Source of the DNA: Spartobacteria bacterium
Lineage (GTDB): Bacteria; Verrucomicrobiota; Verrucomicrobiia; Chthoniobacterales; Terrimicrobiaceae
Assembly: GCA_947487745.1 (NCBI GenBank)
Contig: CANKXQ010000043.1
Coordinates: 1 to 9,098 of the forward strand
Length of the DNA stretch: 9,098 nt
Direction of reading: 5' to 3'
The notes beneath the pieces are model-generated. The model made no database searches. It was not told the origin of the DNA and saw nothing but the letters and a program-made list of their open reading frames with translations. Shown here piece after piece: positions 1 through 8,989 of the stretch. A program made the translations under genes and the position numbers. Every line of letters starts with the position of its first letter. The stretch's first letter is position 1.

Positions 1-534
1 GCCGGCGAAAAGCAGTTTCGGGGCGCACTCATGATCACCCGCTACGGCATCGAGGGAGGCCCCATTTATGCCCTCGGAAAAACACTCCGCGAAATGCCTA
101 CCCCCTCGATAGCCGTCGATCTCAAGCCGGCGCATTCACACGAACAACTTGTCTCCAAGATGGAATCGGTTCGGCGGAATTTCTCTGCGGAGGCCCGCCA
201 TCGGTGGAAACTCAACGACGCGGCCCATGCGCTCCTTGCGCGCAACGAATGGACGGATGTCCACTCGCTCGCACGCGAGGCAAAGAACTGCGTGATCCCA
301 TTGAAAGGCCCCCGACCGATTGCCGAATCTATCTCCAGCGCAGGTGGGGTGTGCTGGAGTGAGATCGACTCCAACCTCATGGTAAAAAGACTTCCCGGAC
401 TTTTTGTGGCAGGAGAAATGATCGACTGGGAGGCACCCACAGGAGGCTATTTGTTACAGGGATGCTTTGCCACGGGATCACTTGCGGCAAGATCCGCCCT
501 GGCTTGGATCAAGACACCTGCCGCCCGACAATAA
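1..534 (+). CDS. BaiN/HI0933-like FAD flavoprotein, C-terminal part (5' end outside window)
   Basis: The frame is open from base 1 and ends in TAA at 532-534, so only the last 177 residues are visible; the ATG at 31 is internal, because the residues before it continue the fold. The visible part holds a conserved 'TRYGIEGG' stretch near its start and, close to the end, the FAD-contacting signature 'GLFVAGEMIDWEAPTGGYL' followed by 'GCFATG'. These are typical of the HI0933/BaiN-like oxidoreductases, and 'WEAPTGGYLLQ' in particular recalls the TIGR03862 flavoprotein subfamily (recalled, not searched). Members bind FAD non-covalently through an N-terminal Rossmann domain, which would lie upstream. 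The substrate is not known for this subgroup. Its 3' end overlaps the 3' end of the convergent nfeD by 26 bases. I am confident of the family and cannot assign a reaction. Confidence 0.85.
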   Translation, partial: AGEKQFRGALMITRYGIEGGPIYALGKTLREMPTPSIAVDLKPAHSHEQLVSKMESVRRNFSAEARHRWKLNDAAHALLARNEWTDVHSLAREAKNCVIPLKGPRPIAESISSAGGVCWSEIDSNLMVKRLPGLFVAGEMIDWEAPTGGYLLQGCFATGSLAARSALAWIKTPAARQ

Positions 535-1903
535 TGTTCTGACCATTCACCGCGAGGACTTGGATTTTTGTTCCAGCCTCGAGGAACTCGCCATTCGTCA
601 TCACATCAAAAACCCCTTCGCTTATCTGGGCACGACCGGAAGGGCGCAGGATGGAAAGGGCTACGCCTGCGTCTCCGGCAGAGACCTTGGCTGCGGCACC
701 AAGTTCGGTGACAATGGGCGAGAGAGAGGGACCCGCAGGGGAACTGGATGAGAGAAACAAACTCCTGAAAACCGGAATACTGGGAAGAAACCGCGCCAAG
801 AGTGCCACTCCGACCGCGCTAGCAACGAAGGCGATGCTGAGGTTCCACATCGGGATTTGAAGTCTCTCGAATGAAAAATTGATCGGCTGTGCCGGATACA
901 AGTCCGCCATCGAAAAAAATAGCGCCGCAAGCACCATCAGCGCACCACCGAGGGCTAAAAAGAAAACCCCTGGAAAAAAAATGACCTCTATCAAAATGCA
1001 GAGGAGCCCCATGACAAAAAGGGCTACCATTTCCAATCCGGTCAGGCCTGCGATGTAATGCCCGCCGAAGAAGATCAAAAAACAAACCGCCGAGAGAATC
1101 CCCGCAACCCCGAAGCCAGGGGCCTTGAATTCAAGATAGGCTCCCATAATTCCGCCGAGAAGAAAGAGAGGGGCAAGCGTGGTGATCCATTGGGCCAGGT
1201 TCTCGAATCCCGAGGGCTCCAAGCGCACGATCCGCTCCGCCGAAAGCCCGCAAGCCTTGACAAGCGAAGCGACATCCGCCTCGATGCCGGATGCCAGCAG
1301 CGGCTTTCCACCGATGTCTCGCACGGCTTCCTGTGCGCTCAATGTCAGCAACGCTCCCTTGGGATTGATGACCTCGTCACCGATCTTCACCTCTTTATCT
1401 AGGTTCATAAATCCATCTACCAACTCGGGGTGGTATCCATTTTTCTGAGCCACACTGCGAAAGTATCCGGAGTAGTAGGAAACGATCTTTGCATTCATGG
1501 TTTCCGGAATTTCCTGACCACTTCCAGCCACTGGCGCTGCGGCTCCAATGGCACTCACCGGGGCCATGAAAACCTTCTTCGTTCCCAGTGCGATCAGCGC
1601 GCCCGCCGAGCCGGCATTCGCGTTCACATAGGTGTAGGCCGGAATCGGACTCTTGGAGAACATCTGCACGATCTTCTCCGTCGCCTTCAAATCCCCGCCA
1701 GGCGTGTCCATATCCAAAACGACAGCGGATGCCGCCACAGCCTCCGCATTTTTCAAAGCCCGGCGCAGGAAGAAAAACTGCGCTTCGCTCACCGCTCCCT
1801 TCACGGGCAGAACAAGCACAGACCCGGTGGAAATGCTTTTTTCAGCCGCTTGTAGAGGCAGGATTTGGGCAAGGCACACAAAAATCAAAAGAAGGCTCTT
1901 CAT
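509..1903 (-). CDS. nfeD: NfeD family membrane-bound ClpP-class serine protease (long form)
   Basis: This 464-residue protein has the full architecture of long-form NfeD. Residues 1-20 are a signal peptide (Lys, then a hydrophobic core ending LPLQAA). Residues 28-230 form a ClpP/SppA-like protease domain with the oxyanion-region motif DTPGG (66-70), nucleophile Ser99 in 'ANAGSAGALIALG', and a probable Lys139 base in 'MNAKIV', matching the Ser-Lys dyad known from the archaeal PH1510 homologue. Several membrane segments follow between about 242 and 372. Residues 402-464 are the NfeD OB-fold with 'LRPSG'. I chose the ATG at 1903 because it begins the signal peptide directly; a GTG at 1936 would add 11 unconvincing residues. 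NfeD proteins work with flotillin/stomatin-type SPFH proteins, and a floA lies 5.2 kb away on the same strand. The gene starts 52 bases from the divergent dnaG. Confidence 0.93.
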   Translation of the reverse strand: MKSLLLIFVCLAQILPLQAAEKSISTGSVLVLPVKGAVSEAQFFFLRRALKNAEAVAASAVVLDMDTPGGDLKATEKIVQMFSKSPIPAYTYVNANAGSAGALIALGTKKVFMAPVSAIGAAAPVAGSGQEIPETMNAKIVSYYSGYFRSVAQKNGYHPELVDGFMNLDKEVKIGDEVINPKGALLTLSAQEAVRDIGGKPLLASGIEADVASLVKACGLSAERIVRLEPSGFENLAQWITTLAPLFLLGGIMGAYLEFKAPGFGVAGILSAVCFLIFFGGHYIAGLTGLEMVALFVMGLLCILIEVIFFPGVFFLALGGALMVLAALFFSMADLYPAQPINFSFERLQIPMWNLSIAFVASAVGVALLARFLPSIPVFRSLFLSSSSPAGPSLSPIVTELGAAAKVSAGDAGVALSILRPSGRAQISEGVFDVMTNGEFLEAGTKIQVLAVNGQNIIVGRQVS

Positions 1904-1955
1904 ATCGACGGAAATCTCCCTCGCGCCCAAACCCACCGCAAGGTATTTTCAGCCC

Positions 1956-3749
1956 GTGGGACTCATCTCCGAGGAAACAATTCAACGCGTCAGCGATGCC
2001 AATGACATCGTTGATTTGATCAGTTCGTATTTTCCGCTCAAGCGCGCGGGAACGAGCTTTCGCGCGATTTGCCCATTCCATCGCGAGAAATCGCCGTCCT
2101 TCCATGTGAACCCCGCCCGGCAGAACTACCACTGCTTCGGATGCGGTGCCGGGGGAGGCGTCCTCCGCTTCGTTATGGAATACGAACACTTGGACTTCCC
2201 CTCGGCTGTTCGGCGGTTGGCCCAACGCGCGGGCATTCCCATCGTAGAGGAGGATACCACTTCGGAAGACCACCAGAAACACAGCCTGCGCCAGCGTCTT
2301 TTAGCCCTGCACGCCGAGGCATCGGCATGGTTTCACGATCAACTCCTGAAATCACCGGACGCCTCCCGGGCCAGAGACTATCTCAAGTCGAGAGCCCTGA
2401 ATTCGACCATCGCAAAATCCTGGCAACTTGGCTTCGCGCCCGCCTCCTGGGACGCGCTCCTCACGCACCTTCGCGGACGCCGATTCTCCTCCGAGGAAAT
2501 AGCCCAAAGCGGTCTAGCCTCTTCGAAGGACGAAGGATCAAATTCCAGCAGCGCGCTCTACAGCCGATTCCGCAACCGCGTCATGTTTCCGATCCGAAAT
2601 GATTACGGCGAGGTGATCGCCTTCAGCGGACGCATCCTCGAAGCCGACGCGAAGGCCGCAAAATATGTCAACTCCCCGGAGACACCGCTTTTCTCCAAGG
2701 GCCGCGTCCTCTACGGCCTAGATAAAACCAAACGCGACCTCATCGAAAAAAATGCCGCCATTGTTTGCGAGGGACAGATCGATTTGATCTCAGCCTTCGA
2801 AGCAGGCATCCGAAATGTCATCGCCCCGCAAGGAACCGCATTCACCGGCGACCAAGCCCGTCTTTTGAAACGCTATGTCGAAACCGTTCTGCTCTGCTTC
2901 GACTCCGATGCCGCCGGCAAAAAGGCCGCCACCCGCTCGCTGCCAGCACTGCTCTCGCAAGGTTTGCTGGTGAAAATTGTGACCCTTCCGCAAGGCGAGG
3001 ATCCCGACTCGCTCATCCGACGCTCGGGGCCGGAGGCATTTTTGGAAGTCGTGAACAATGCGACGGATTTTTTTGAACACAGCCTGAACGAGGCGTTCGC
3101 GTCCGGCGAACTCAACGACAGCGCCGGCAAGTCCCGCCTCGTCAGCCGCATCGCCCCACCACTCGCACTTGTGCAGGACGCCGTTCTGAAGGAGACCCTG
3201 CTGGGACGCATCGCATCGCGCCTCGGCCTCCCCCAACCCGCTATTCGCGTCGCCATGAAAGCGCCAGTCATCGATCAGGAGGATGCTCAGACTCCGACGC
3301 CCCAAACCGAGGAAATAATCGCCCTCTCCGCCGGCATGGAGATGCTGTGCCGCCTCACGCTGACAAGTAACGAGGTGCGAACATGGCTGCGCGACCAGAA
3401 ACCGCTCGACGAGTTCGAGGAGGGAGGTGTCTTGGTGAACAAACTCGCTCAGGCCGATTACGAAGATGGCGCCCCGCCCCCCCCCACCCTGCTCGCTCAA
3501 CTGACGGGGCCCGAGGAACGCCTGATCTCGGCTATGGATATCCACCGCTCCACTCCCGAGCCGCTGGAACGCGCCCGCCAATTGCTCCAAGGCCTCCATG
3601 TGCAGCAAATCAACCGCGAAATCGATGGCCTGAAGAGCCGGATTGCCGATCCGGCGATTCCAGCGTCCGAAAGACAAAAATTCCAAAAACAAATCCTTGA
3701 CCTCACGATCCGTGTGGCGGATGTTCGACGGCCTTTTCTCCAGGCCTAA
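1956..3749 (+). CDS. dnaG: DNA primase
   Basis: DnaG makes the RNA primers for Okazaki fragments at the replication fork and binds the replicative helicase DnaB. The 597-residue protein, close to the usual 580-620, has the N-terminal zinc ribbon with Cys39-x2-His42 and Cys60-x2-Cys63 ('[12 protein letters not shown]', 'YHCFGCG'). The core carries the basic RNA-polymerase motif around residue 208 ('[20 protein letters not shown]') and a TOPRIM domain with Glu272 ('CEGQID') and Asp316/Asp318 ('[12 protein letters not shown]'), the metal-binding acids. The C-terminal part (about 430-597) is divergent and helical, as expected for the helicase-binding domain. I chose the GTG at 1956 because it gives the standard N-terminus '[20 protein letters not shown]'; the frame is open further upstream, but that reads antisense through nfeD. 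A weak AAGG lies 12 bases before it. A run of nine C (3477-3485) encodes a proline stretch in the linker. rpoD follows after 11 bases. Confidence 0.96.
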   Translation: MGLISEETIQRVSDANDIVDLISSYFPLKRAGTSFRAICPFHREKSPSFHVNPARQNYHCFGCGAGGGVLRFVMEYEHLDFPSAVRRLAQRAGIPIVEEDTTSEDHQKHSLRQRLLALHAEASAWFHDQLLKSPDASRARDYLKSRALNSTIAKSWQLGFAPASWDALLTHLRGRRFSSEEIAQSGLASSKDEGSNSSSALYSRFRNRVMFPIRNDYGEVIAFSGRILEADAKAAKYVNSPETPLFSKGRVLYGLDKTKRDLIEKNAAIVCEGQIDLISAFEAGIRNVIAPQGTAFTGDQARLLKRYVETVLLCFDSDAAGKKAATRSLPALLSQGLLVKIVTLPQGEDPDSLIRRSGPEAFLEVVNNATDFFEHSLNEAFASGELNDSAGKSRLVSRIAPPLALVQDAVLKETLLGRIASRLGLPQPAIRVAMKAPVIDQEDAQTPTPQTEEIIALSAGMEMLCRLTLTSNEVRTWLRDQKPLDEFEEGGVLVNKLAQADYEDGAPPPPTLLAQLTGPEERLISAMDIHRSTPEPLERARQLLQGLHVQQINREIDGLKSRIADPAIPASERQKFQKQILDLTIRVADVRRPFLQA

Positions 3750-3750
3750 C

Positions 3751-3756
3751 GGAAAG
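3751..3756 (+). promoter_or_regulatory. Ribosome binding site of rpoD, with two candidate TTG starts
   Basis: The gap between the dnaG stop and rpoD contains GGAAAG. It lies 4 bases before a TTG at 3761 and 7 bases before a second in-frame TTG at 3764. No ATG or GTG occurs nearby in this frame. The spacing slightly favours the second TTG, and the choice changes the protein by one residue only. Its position right after the dnaG stop suggests translational coupling. Confidence 0.55.
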
Positions 3757-3760
3757 CAGA

Positions 3761-6019
<2,259 letters not shown>

Positions 6020-6061
6020 TTTTTTGCGCAACTTCTGCCATCAGGCTGGGTTTGATGTGAC

Positions 6062-6394
6062 ATGAACGACAATCTTCCGGAGAAAGACGCCCTGTGGGAT
6101 TTGCTCGGCCGCGCCCGACCAACCGCAGCCCCCACGCCTTTCTTCGCAAGAAATGTCCTGAGATCGATCCGAAATCTCACACCCGCGCCAGCGATTCCCG
6201 CCTTCGTTCTGCGTTGGATCACTGCCCCGGCATTCGCGATCCTTCTCCTCGGCTTCAGCCTCTCGCTCCTTCACTCCCCCAAGACTCAAGTCCCCGCCGA
6301 ACTCGTAGAGTATTTCGACATCGCCGCCGGACTCGACCAACTCGCAATCGTCGAAGACCTCACGATCTCAAACTTCGCCGCGAACTCGCTCTGA
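6062..6394 (+). CDS. Small single-pass membrane protein of unknown function
   Basis: The 110 residues comprise a cytoplasmic-looking N-terminus with 'ALWDLLGRARP' and 'PFFARNVLRSIRN' (residues 10-38), one hydrophobic helix at about 51-70 that starts after 'VLRW', and a short tail ending in 'LDQLAIVEDLTISNFAANSL'. I recognise the 'W.LL..A....PFFARNVLR' pattern from hypothetical proteins of Verrucomicrobiota that often sit next to sigma-factor genes, but this is recall and not a search. It has none of the Cys/His residues of a zinc-finger anti-sigma factor. It starts with ATG 42 bases after the rpoD stop on the same strand, with no clear Shine-Dalgarno sequence and no terminator between, so read-through from dnaG-rpoD is plausible. 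An overlapping frame here lacks such features. I do not assign a function. Confidence 0.7.
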   Translation: MNDNLPEKDALWDLLGRARPTAAPTPFFARNVLRSIRNLTPAPAIPAFVLRWITAPAFAILLLGFSLSLLHSPKTQVPAELVEYFDIAAGLDQLAIVEDLTISNFAANSL

Positions 6395-6425
6395 GTAAAA
6401 GACTACCCACGCCGCGCAGCGACCG

Positions 6426-6466
6426 CTTGGAGGGTCAGCGTCTCGCCTGACCCAAATATTTCCAAG
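6426..6466. repeat. Bulged 13-bp inverted repeat, possible REP-like intergenic element
   Basis: CTTGGA (6426-6431) pairs with TCCAAG (6461-6466), and GGGTCAG (6432-6438) pairs with CTGACCC (6447-6453). This gives 13 perfect base pairs with an 8-base loop and a 7-base AT-rich bulge (AAATATT) on the 3' arm. It lies 31 bases after the stop of the small membrane-protein gene. No T-run follows in either direction, so a classic intrinsic terminator is not shown. Hairpins with GGGTCAG...CTGACCC arms remind me of dispersed intergenic repeats in verrucomicrobial genomes, which is memory only. Confidence 0.5.
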
Positions 6467-6535
6467 GAAACGCGGAACTACTCCAAGACACCACCCCGCT
6501 CAAAAAAACCCCGCCAGGCTAGCCGCGCGATCCCC

Positions 6536-6558
6536 AAAAAATGGATTTTGCTATCCAT
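6536..6558 (-). terminator. Candidate intrinsic terminator of the floA group
   Basis: Read on the minus strand, ATGGAT and ATCCAT form a 6-bp stem around a 6-base loop (AGCAAA) and run straight into a T-tract. It lies 83 bases downstream of the stop of the 151-residue gene. The stem is short and AT-rich, so the terminator would be weak; the position and the T-run are the main support. Confidence 0.4.
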
Positions 6559-6640
6559 GGTTTTGCTTTTCCTGACCTCTCGATGACGCCGCTTCGCGGC
6601 TGAATCTTGGGCCATGCCAGAGGATGCCCCTCTCTCTACA

Positions 6641-7096
6641 TCAATATGGCTGGAGGGAGCGTGGAGGGCCGAGGATTTCGCGCCAGACGATGGCTTGGCG
6701 GAGGGCTGCGGGGGATTTGATTTCGAGCAGGACTTGTTGGGGCTTGGCAGGAGTTGGCTTGAGCTTACGGATAATGGCGTGCGGCGCGGGTGCGGGTGCT
6801 TGAACGGGTGCGGGCGTTGGAATTTCCGGCGCGACTTCTTGAGGAGCGACTTCTTCGGGCATCGGGATTCCAAATGACTCGAGGAATCTCCGCATTTCCT
6901 GCTGAGGTTCAGGTTCGTGGACCTCGGGAATGGAAGCTGGCGAAGAAGCGGGCTCTTGATAGGGGCTTGCCTCCGCCTCACGGCGGGCGCGCTCTGCTTC
7001 AAAACGACGCTGCTCCCGGCGTTTACCGGATTGTTCGATGAGCCAGTTGATGAGGCTGATCGCTCCAATAATGAGGAGCAGGACGAGTTGTTCCAT
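6641..7096 (-). CDS. Membrane-anchored Pro-rich protein of unknown function, coupled to floA
   Basis: The 151 residues have three parts. Residues 3-20 are one hydrophobic segment ('LVLLLIIGAISLINWLI'), probably an N-terminal anchor. Residues 22-44 are a charged Arg/Glu helix, followed by a Pro/Glu/Ala-rich spacer to about 112 with 'RRFLESFGIPMPEE' inside it. The C-terminus (about 126-151) is a compact segment ending 'ALRQAIVWREILGPPRSLQP'. I have seen such 'REILGPPR' ends in hypothetical proteins of Verrucomicrobiota and Planctomycetota, from memory, but know no function. The ATG lies only 7 bases after the floA stop, so the two are almost certainly one transcript, with a likely link to FloA membrane assemblies. 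No Shine-Dalgarno sequence is evident, which suits translation coupled to floA. Overlapping frames on both strands look like shadows. Confidence 0.75.
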   Translation of the reverse strand: MEQLVLLLIIGAISLINWLIEQSGKRREQRRFEAERARREAEASPYQEPASSPASIPEVHEPEPQQEMRRFLESFGIPMPEEVAPQEVAPEIPTPAPVQAPAPAPHAIIRKLKPTPAKPQQVLLEIKSPAALRQAIVWREILGPPRSLQPY

Positions 7097-7103
7097 CGCG
7101 GAA

Positions 7104-8120
7104 TCAGGCCGGAGTGGATGATGCCGGCGTGGCTATGGAGTCACGCATGGCGGTGTCGGACTGGATGTTTTTCAGGCGCATGTAGTCCATAACTCCAAGG
7201 TTGCCGTTTCGGAAGGCGGCGGAGATGGCCTCCGGGACTTGGGCTTCGGCTTCGACGACCTTGGCCTGCATTTCCTGGGTGCGGGCTTTCATTTCCTGCT
7301 CGGTGGCGACAGCGGCAGCGCGGCGCATTTCGGCCTTGGCTTGGGCGACGACCTTGTCGGCCTCTGCCTGCTCGGCCTGGAGCTTGGCTCCGATATTGTC
7401 GCCGATATCCACATCCGCGATATCCACGGAAAGGATTTCGAAGGCGGTGCCGGTATCGAGCCCCTTGGCGAGGACGGTCTTCGAGATGCGGTCGGGGTTT
7501 TCCAAAACATCCTTGTAAGAAACTGCGGAACCGATGGAGGTGATTATGCCCTCGCCGACACGGGCAATGATGGTATCTTCCGTTGCACCGCCGACAAAGC
7601 GATTCAGGTTGGAACGAACAGTCACGCGGGCGCGGACTTTTACTCCGATGCCGTCGCGGGCGACGGCGTCGATGGTGACTTTGCCCGTGGTGGGATTCGG
7701 GCAGTCGATGACTTTTGGATTGATGCTGGTGCGGACGGCTTCCAGGACGGTTTTGCTGGTGCCCTTGATGGCGAGGTCTATGGCGCAAGCGCGGTTAAAG
7801 TCGAGTTGCAGCGCAGCCTTGTCGGCGGCGATGAGGGCTAGGACGACGTGGGAAACATTTCCACCCGCGAGGTAGTGGGCTTCAAGCGGGTCGGTGTCGA
7901 TATTGATACCGGCTTTTACCGCAGTGATGCGACTGTCCACGATCAGCCCCATGGGCACGCGGCGCAGGCGCATTCCTATGAGCTTGGCAAAGGAGACCGG
8001 CGCGTCTGCCAGTTTTGCGCGCAGCCAAGTGCCGAAGAAATTCAGCAGGATGAACGCCATGACAAGGGCGCCGAGAAGAACGATTCCGAAAACAAAATAG
8101 ACGACGAATTGAGATATCAT
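7104..8120 (-). CDS. floA: Flotillin-like protein FloA (YqfA/UPF0365)
   Basis: FloA scaffolds functional membrane microdomains and influences membrane fluidity, cell-wall synthesis and protease partners. The 338-residue protein (B. subtilis FloA is 331) has an N-terminal membrane segment (about 5-29), the family-typical '[20 protein letters not shown]' (62-81) leading into an SPFH domain with '[19 protein letters not shown]' and '[20 protein letters not shown]', and a C-terminal Glu/Ala/Gln-rich coiled coil (about 245-295) ending in the conserved '[20 protein letters not shown]'. I chose the ATG at 8120 because it opens the hydrophobic segment; a GTG at 8150 would add ten residues. No clear Shine-Dalgarno sequence or promoter is visible in the 71 bases separating it from the upstream cbiX-like gene. 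The 151-residue gene follows at 7 bases. Its usual partner NfeD is encoded 5.2 kb away on the same strand. Confidence 0.95.
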   Translation of the reverse strand: MISQFVVYFVFGIVLLGALVMAFILLNFFGTWLRAKLADAPVSFAKLIGMRLRRVPMGLIVDSRITAVKAGINIDTDPLEAHYLAGGNVSHVVLALIAADKAALQLDFNRACAIDLAIKGTSKTVLEAVRTSINPKVIDCPNPTTGKVTIDAVARDGIGVKVRARVTVRSNLNRFVGGATEDTIIARVGEGIITSIGSAVSYKDVLENPDRISKTVLAKGLDTGTAFEILSVDIADVDIGDNIGAKLQAEQAEADKVVAQAKAEMRRAAAVATEQEMKARTQEMQAKVVEAEAQVPEAISAAFRNGNLGVMDYMRLKNIQSDTAMRDSIATPASSTPA

Positions 8121-8191
8121 AGATGTGGTGAGGCGGGCACAAAATGGCACAACTTTTCCAACGCGCTACTAAAATGTGCGCAAAAATTTCG

Positions 8192-8989
8192 TTATTCGGA
8201 AAAGGCGTCAACCTGGTCGAGTATGACATCCGCAAAGCCCGGATCGGTGCCGATGGCGCCGCTGTAAAAAAGCTGACGGCCGCGCAGATGATATGGGTTG
8301 TTTCGAAAAACCTGACTCTGGCTGGCAGCAGGGCCGATATCCTCGGCGATACCCAGTAAAACCGGGATGTCTTGGTAGCTGTGCAATCCGTCGGAGATGA
8401 AAAAGGGCACGACGATGACATTTGGTTGGGAGGCGAGCTTGTCCCATTCGGAAATGAGCGGTGCCTCCTCCATGTAGGCCGAGAGGACTTCGGCATACTC
8501 GCTGGTCCCGGAGATTTTTTTGACCTGGAGCTTGGCGGCGACGGCTGAGTTTTCGTTGAGACCGGTTCCATGTCCGACAATGAAGAGGCTTGTTTCCTTT
8601 GGCGAAACACCCGGTGCGACCATGCGGGCCTGCTTCATGAGGAGACCGGTCATGGCTTCGTGGTTACCAGCAGGCTCGCAATAATGGATCGCTCGATTGC
8701 CAATGCGCGTGGTTTTTCCGGCGAGTTCGAGTTCACGGGGAATGACCGTTTGGGTGAAATAGCCTTCGCTAATGAAATTCGGGACGACATAGACTTCGTC
8801 GCTGTCCACCGTGCGCAGGACTTCGCGAAATGTGGGCTCTTCTTTCCAGAAACACACCGCCACTTCCGCAAAGATGCCGCGTTCACGAATGCTGCGGGCA
8901 TGAACGAGAGATGGAGCGCTCGAGTCGGGGTTCGTGGTGGAGCCATGGCCCACGATGATGAGGGCGCTTTGAGAGAGATTTTTTTTCAT
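8192..8989 (-). CDS. Two-domain CbiX/SirB-type tetrapyrrole chelatase
   Basis: The 265-residue protein is a tandem of two class II chelatase domains. The first opens with 'ALIIVGHGSTTNPDSSAP' (His15), the second with 'LFIVGHGTGLNENSA' (His140). Such enzymes insert cobalt into sirohydrochlorin for cobalamin, or iron for sirohaem, in the cytosol. The second metal ligand is a His about 60 residues after the first: the C-terminal half has it (His203, 'ISDGLHSYQDIP'), but the aligned position in the N-terminal half is Phe78 ('ISEGYFTQTVIP'). Only the C-terminal half should therefore be a complete site. The ATG at 8989 is chosen because it overlaps the stop of the upstream gene (ATGA); a TTG at 9007 would add six residues. 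Metal and substrate cannot be told from sequence, and no other cobalamin or sirohaem gene is in the window. Confidence 0.88.
   Translation of the reverse strand: MKKNLSQSALIIVGHGSTTNPDSSAPSLVHARSIRERGIFAEVAVCFWKEEPTFREVLRTVDSDEVYVVPNFISEGYFTQTVIPRELELAGKTTRIGNRAIHYCEPAGNHEAMTGLLMKQARMVAPGVSPKETSLFIVGHGTGLNENSAVAAKLQVKKISGTSEYAEVLSAYMEEAPLISEWDKLASQPNVIVVPFFISDGLHSYQDIPVLLGIAEDIGPAASQSQVFRNNPYHLRGRQLFYSGAIGTDPGFADVILDQVDAFSE

Larger units (their letters stand above)
6395..6640. other. Intergenic region between convergent gene groups
   Basis: These 246 bases separate the plus-strand dnaG-rpoD group from the minus-strand floA group. I see no credible gene: the short open frames lack recognisable composition or motifs. 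The stretch holds a 13-bp bulged hairpin (6426-6466), a small hairpin followed by a T-tract in the minus direction (6536-6558), a run of seven A (6502-6508) and a short GCCGC/GCGGC inverted repeat (6588-6600). Confidence 0.7.

Noticed and set aside
1653..1955. Possible 101-residue N-terminal extension of dnaG from an upstream start
   Set aside because: This part is antisense to nfeD and unlike any primase N-terminus; the GTG at 1956 gives the standard DnaG start.
6502..6508. Seven-A run as the T-tract of a second minus-strand terminator
   Set aside because: The preceding minus-strand bases contain a GGCTAGCC palindrome but no stem ending next to the T-run.
6588..6600. GCCGC-TTC-GCGGC hairpin as a terminator
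   Set aside because: Only five pairs with a three-base loop and no T-run on either side.
6478..7068. 196-codon Ser/Pro/Lys-rich frame on the minus strand
   Set aside because: It overlaps the 151-residue gene in another frame and is Pro/Ser-rich as a shifted image of its spacer; the 151-codon frame has a sensible anchor, spacing to floA and a conserved-looking end.
7239..7841. 200-codon Gly/Asp-rich frame on the plus strand opposite floA
   Set aside because: The low-complexity repeats are the antisense image of the FloA coiled coil and SPFH domain.
8121..8191. floA promoter in the gap after the cbiX-like gene
   Set aside because: No -35/-10 pair with acceptable spacing could be found by eye; transcription from upstream is equally possible.
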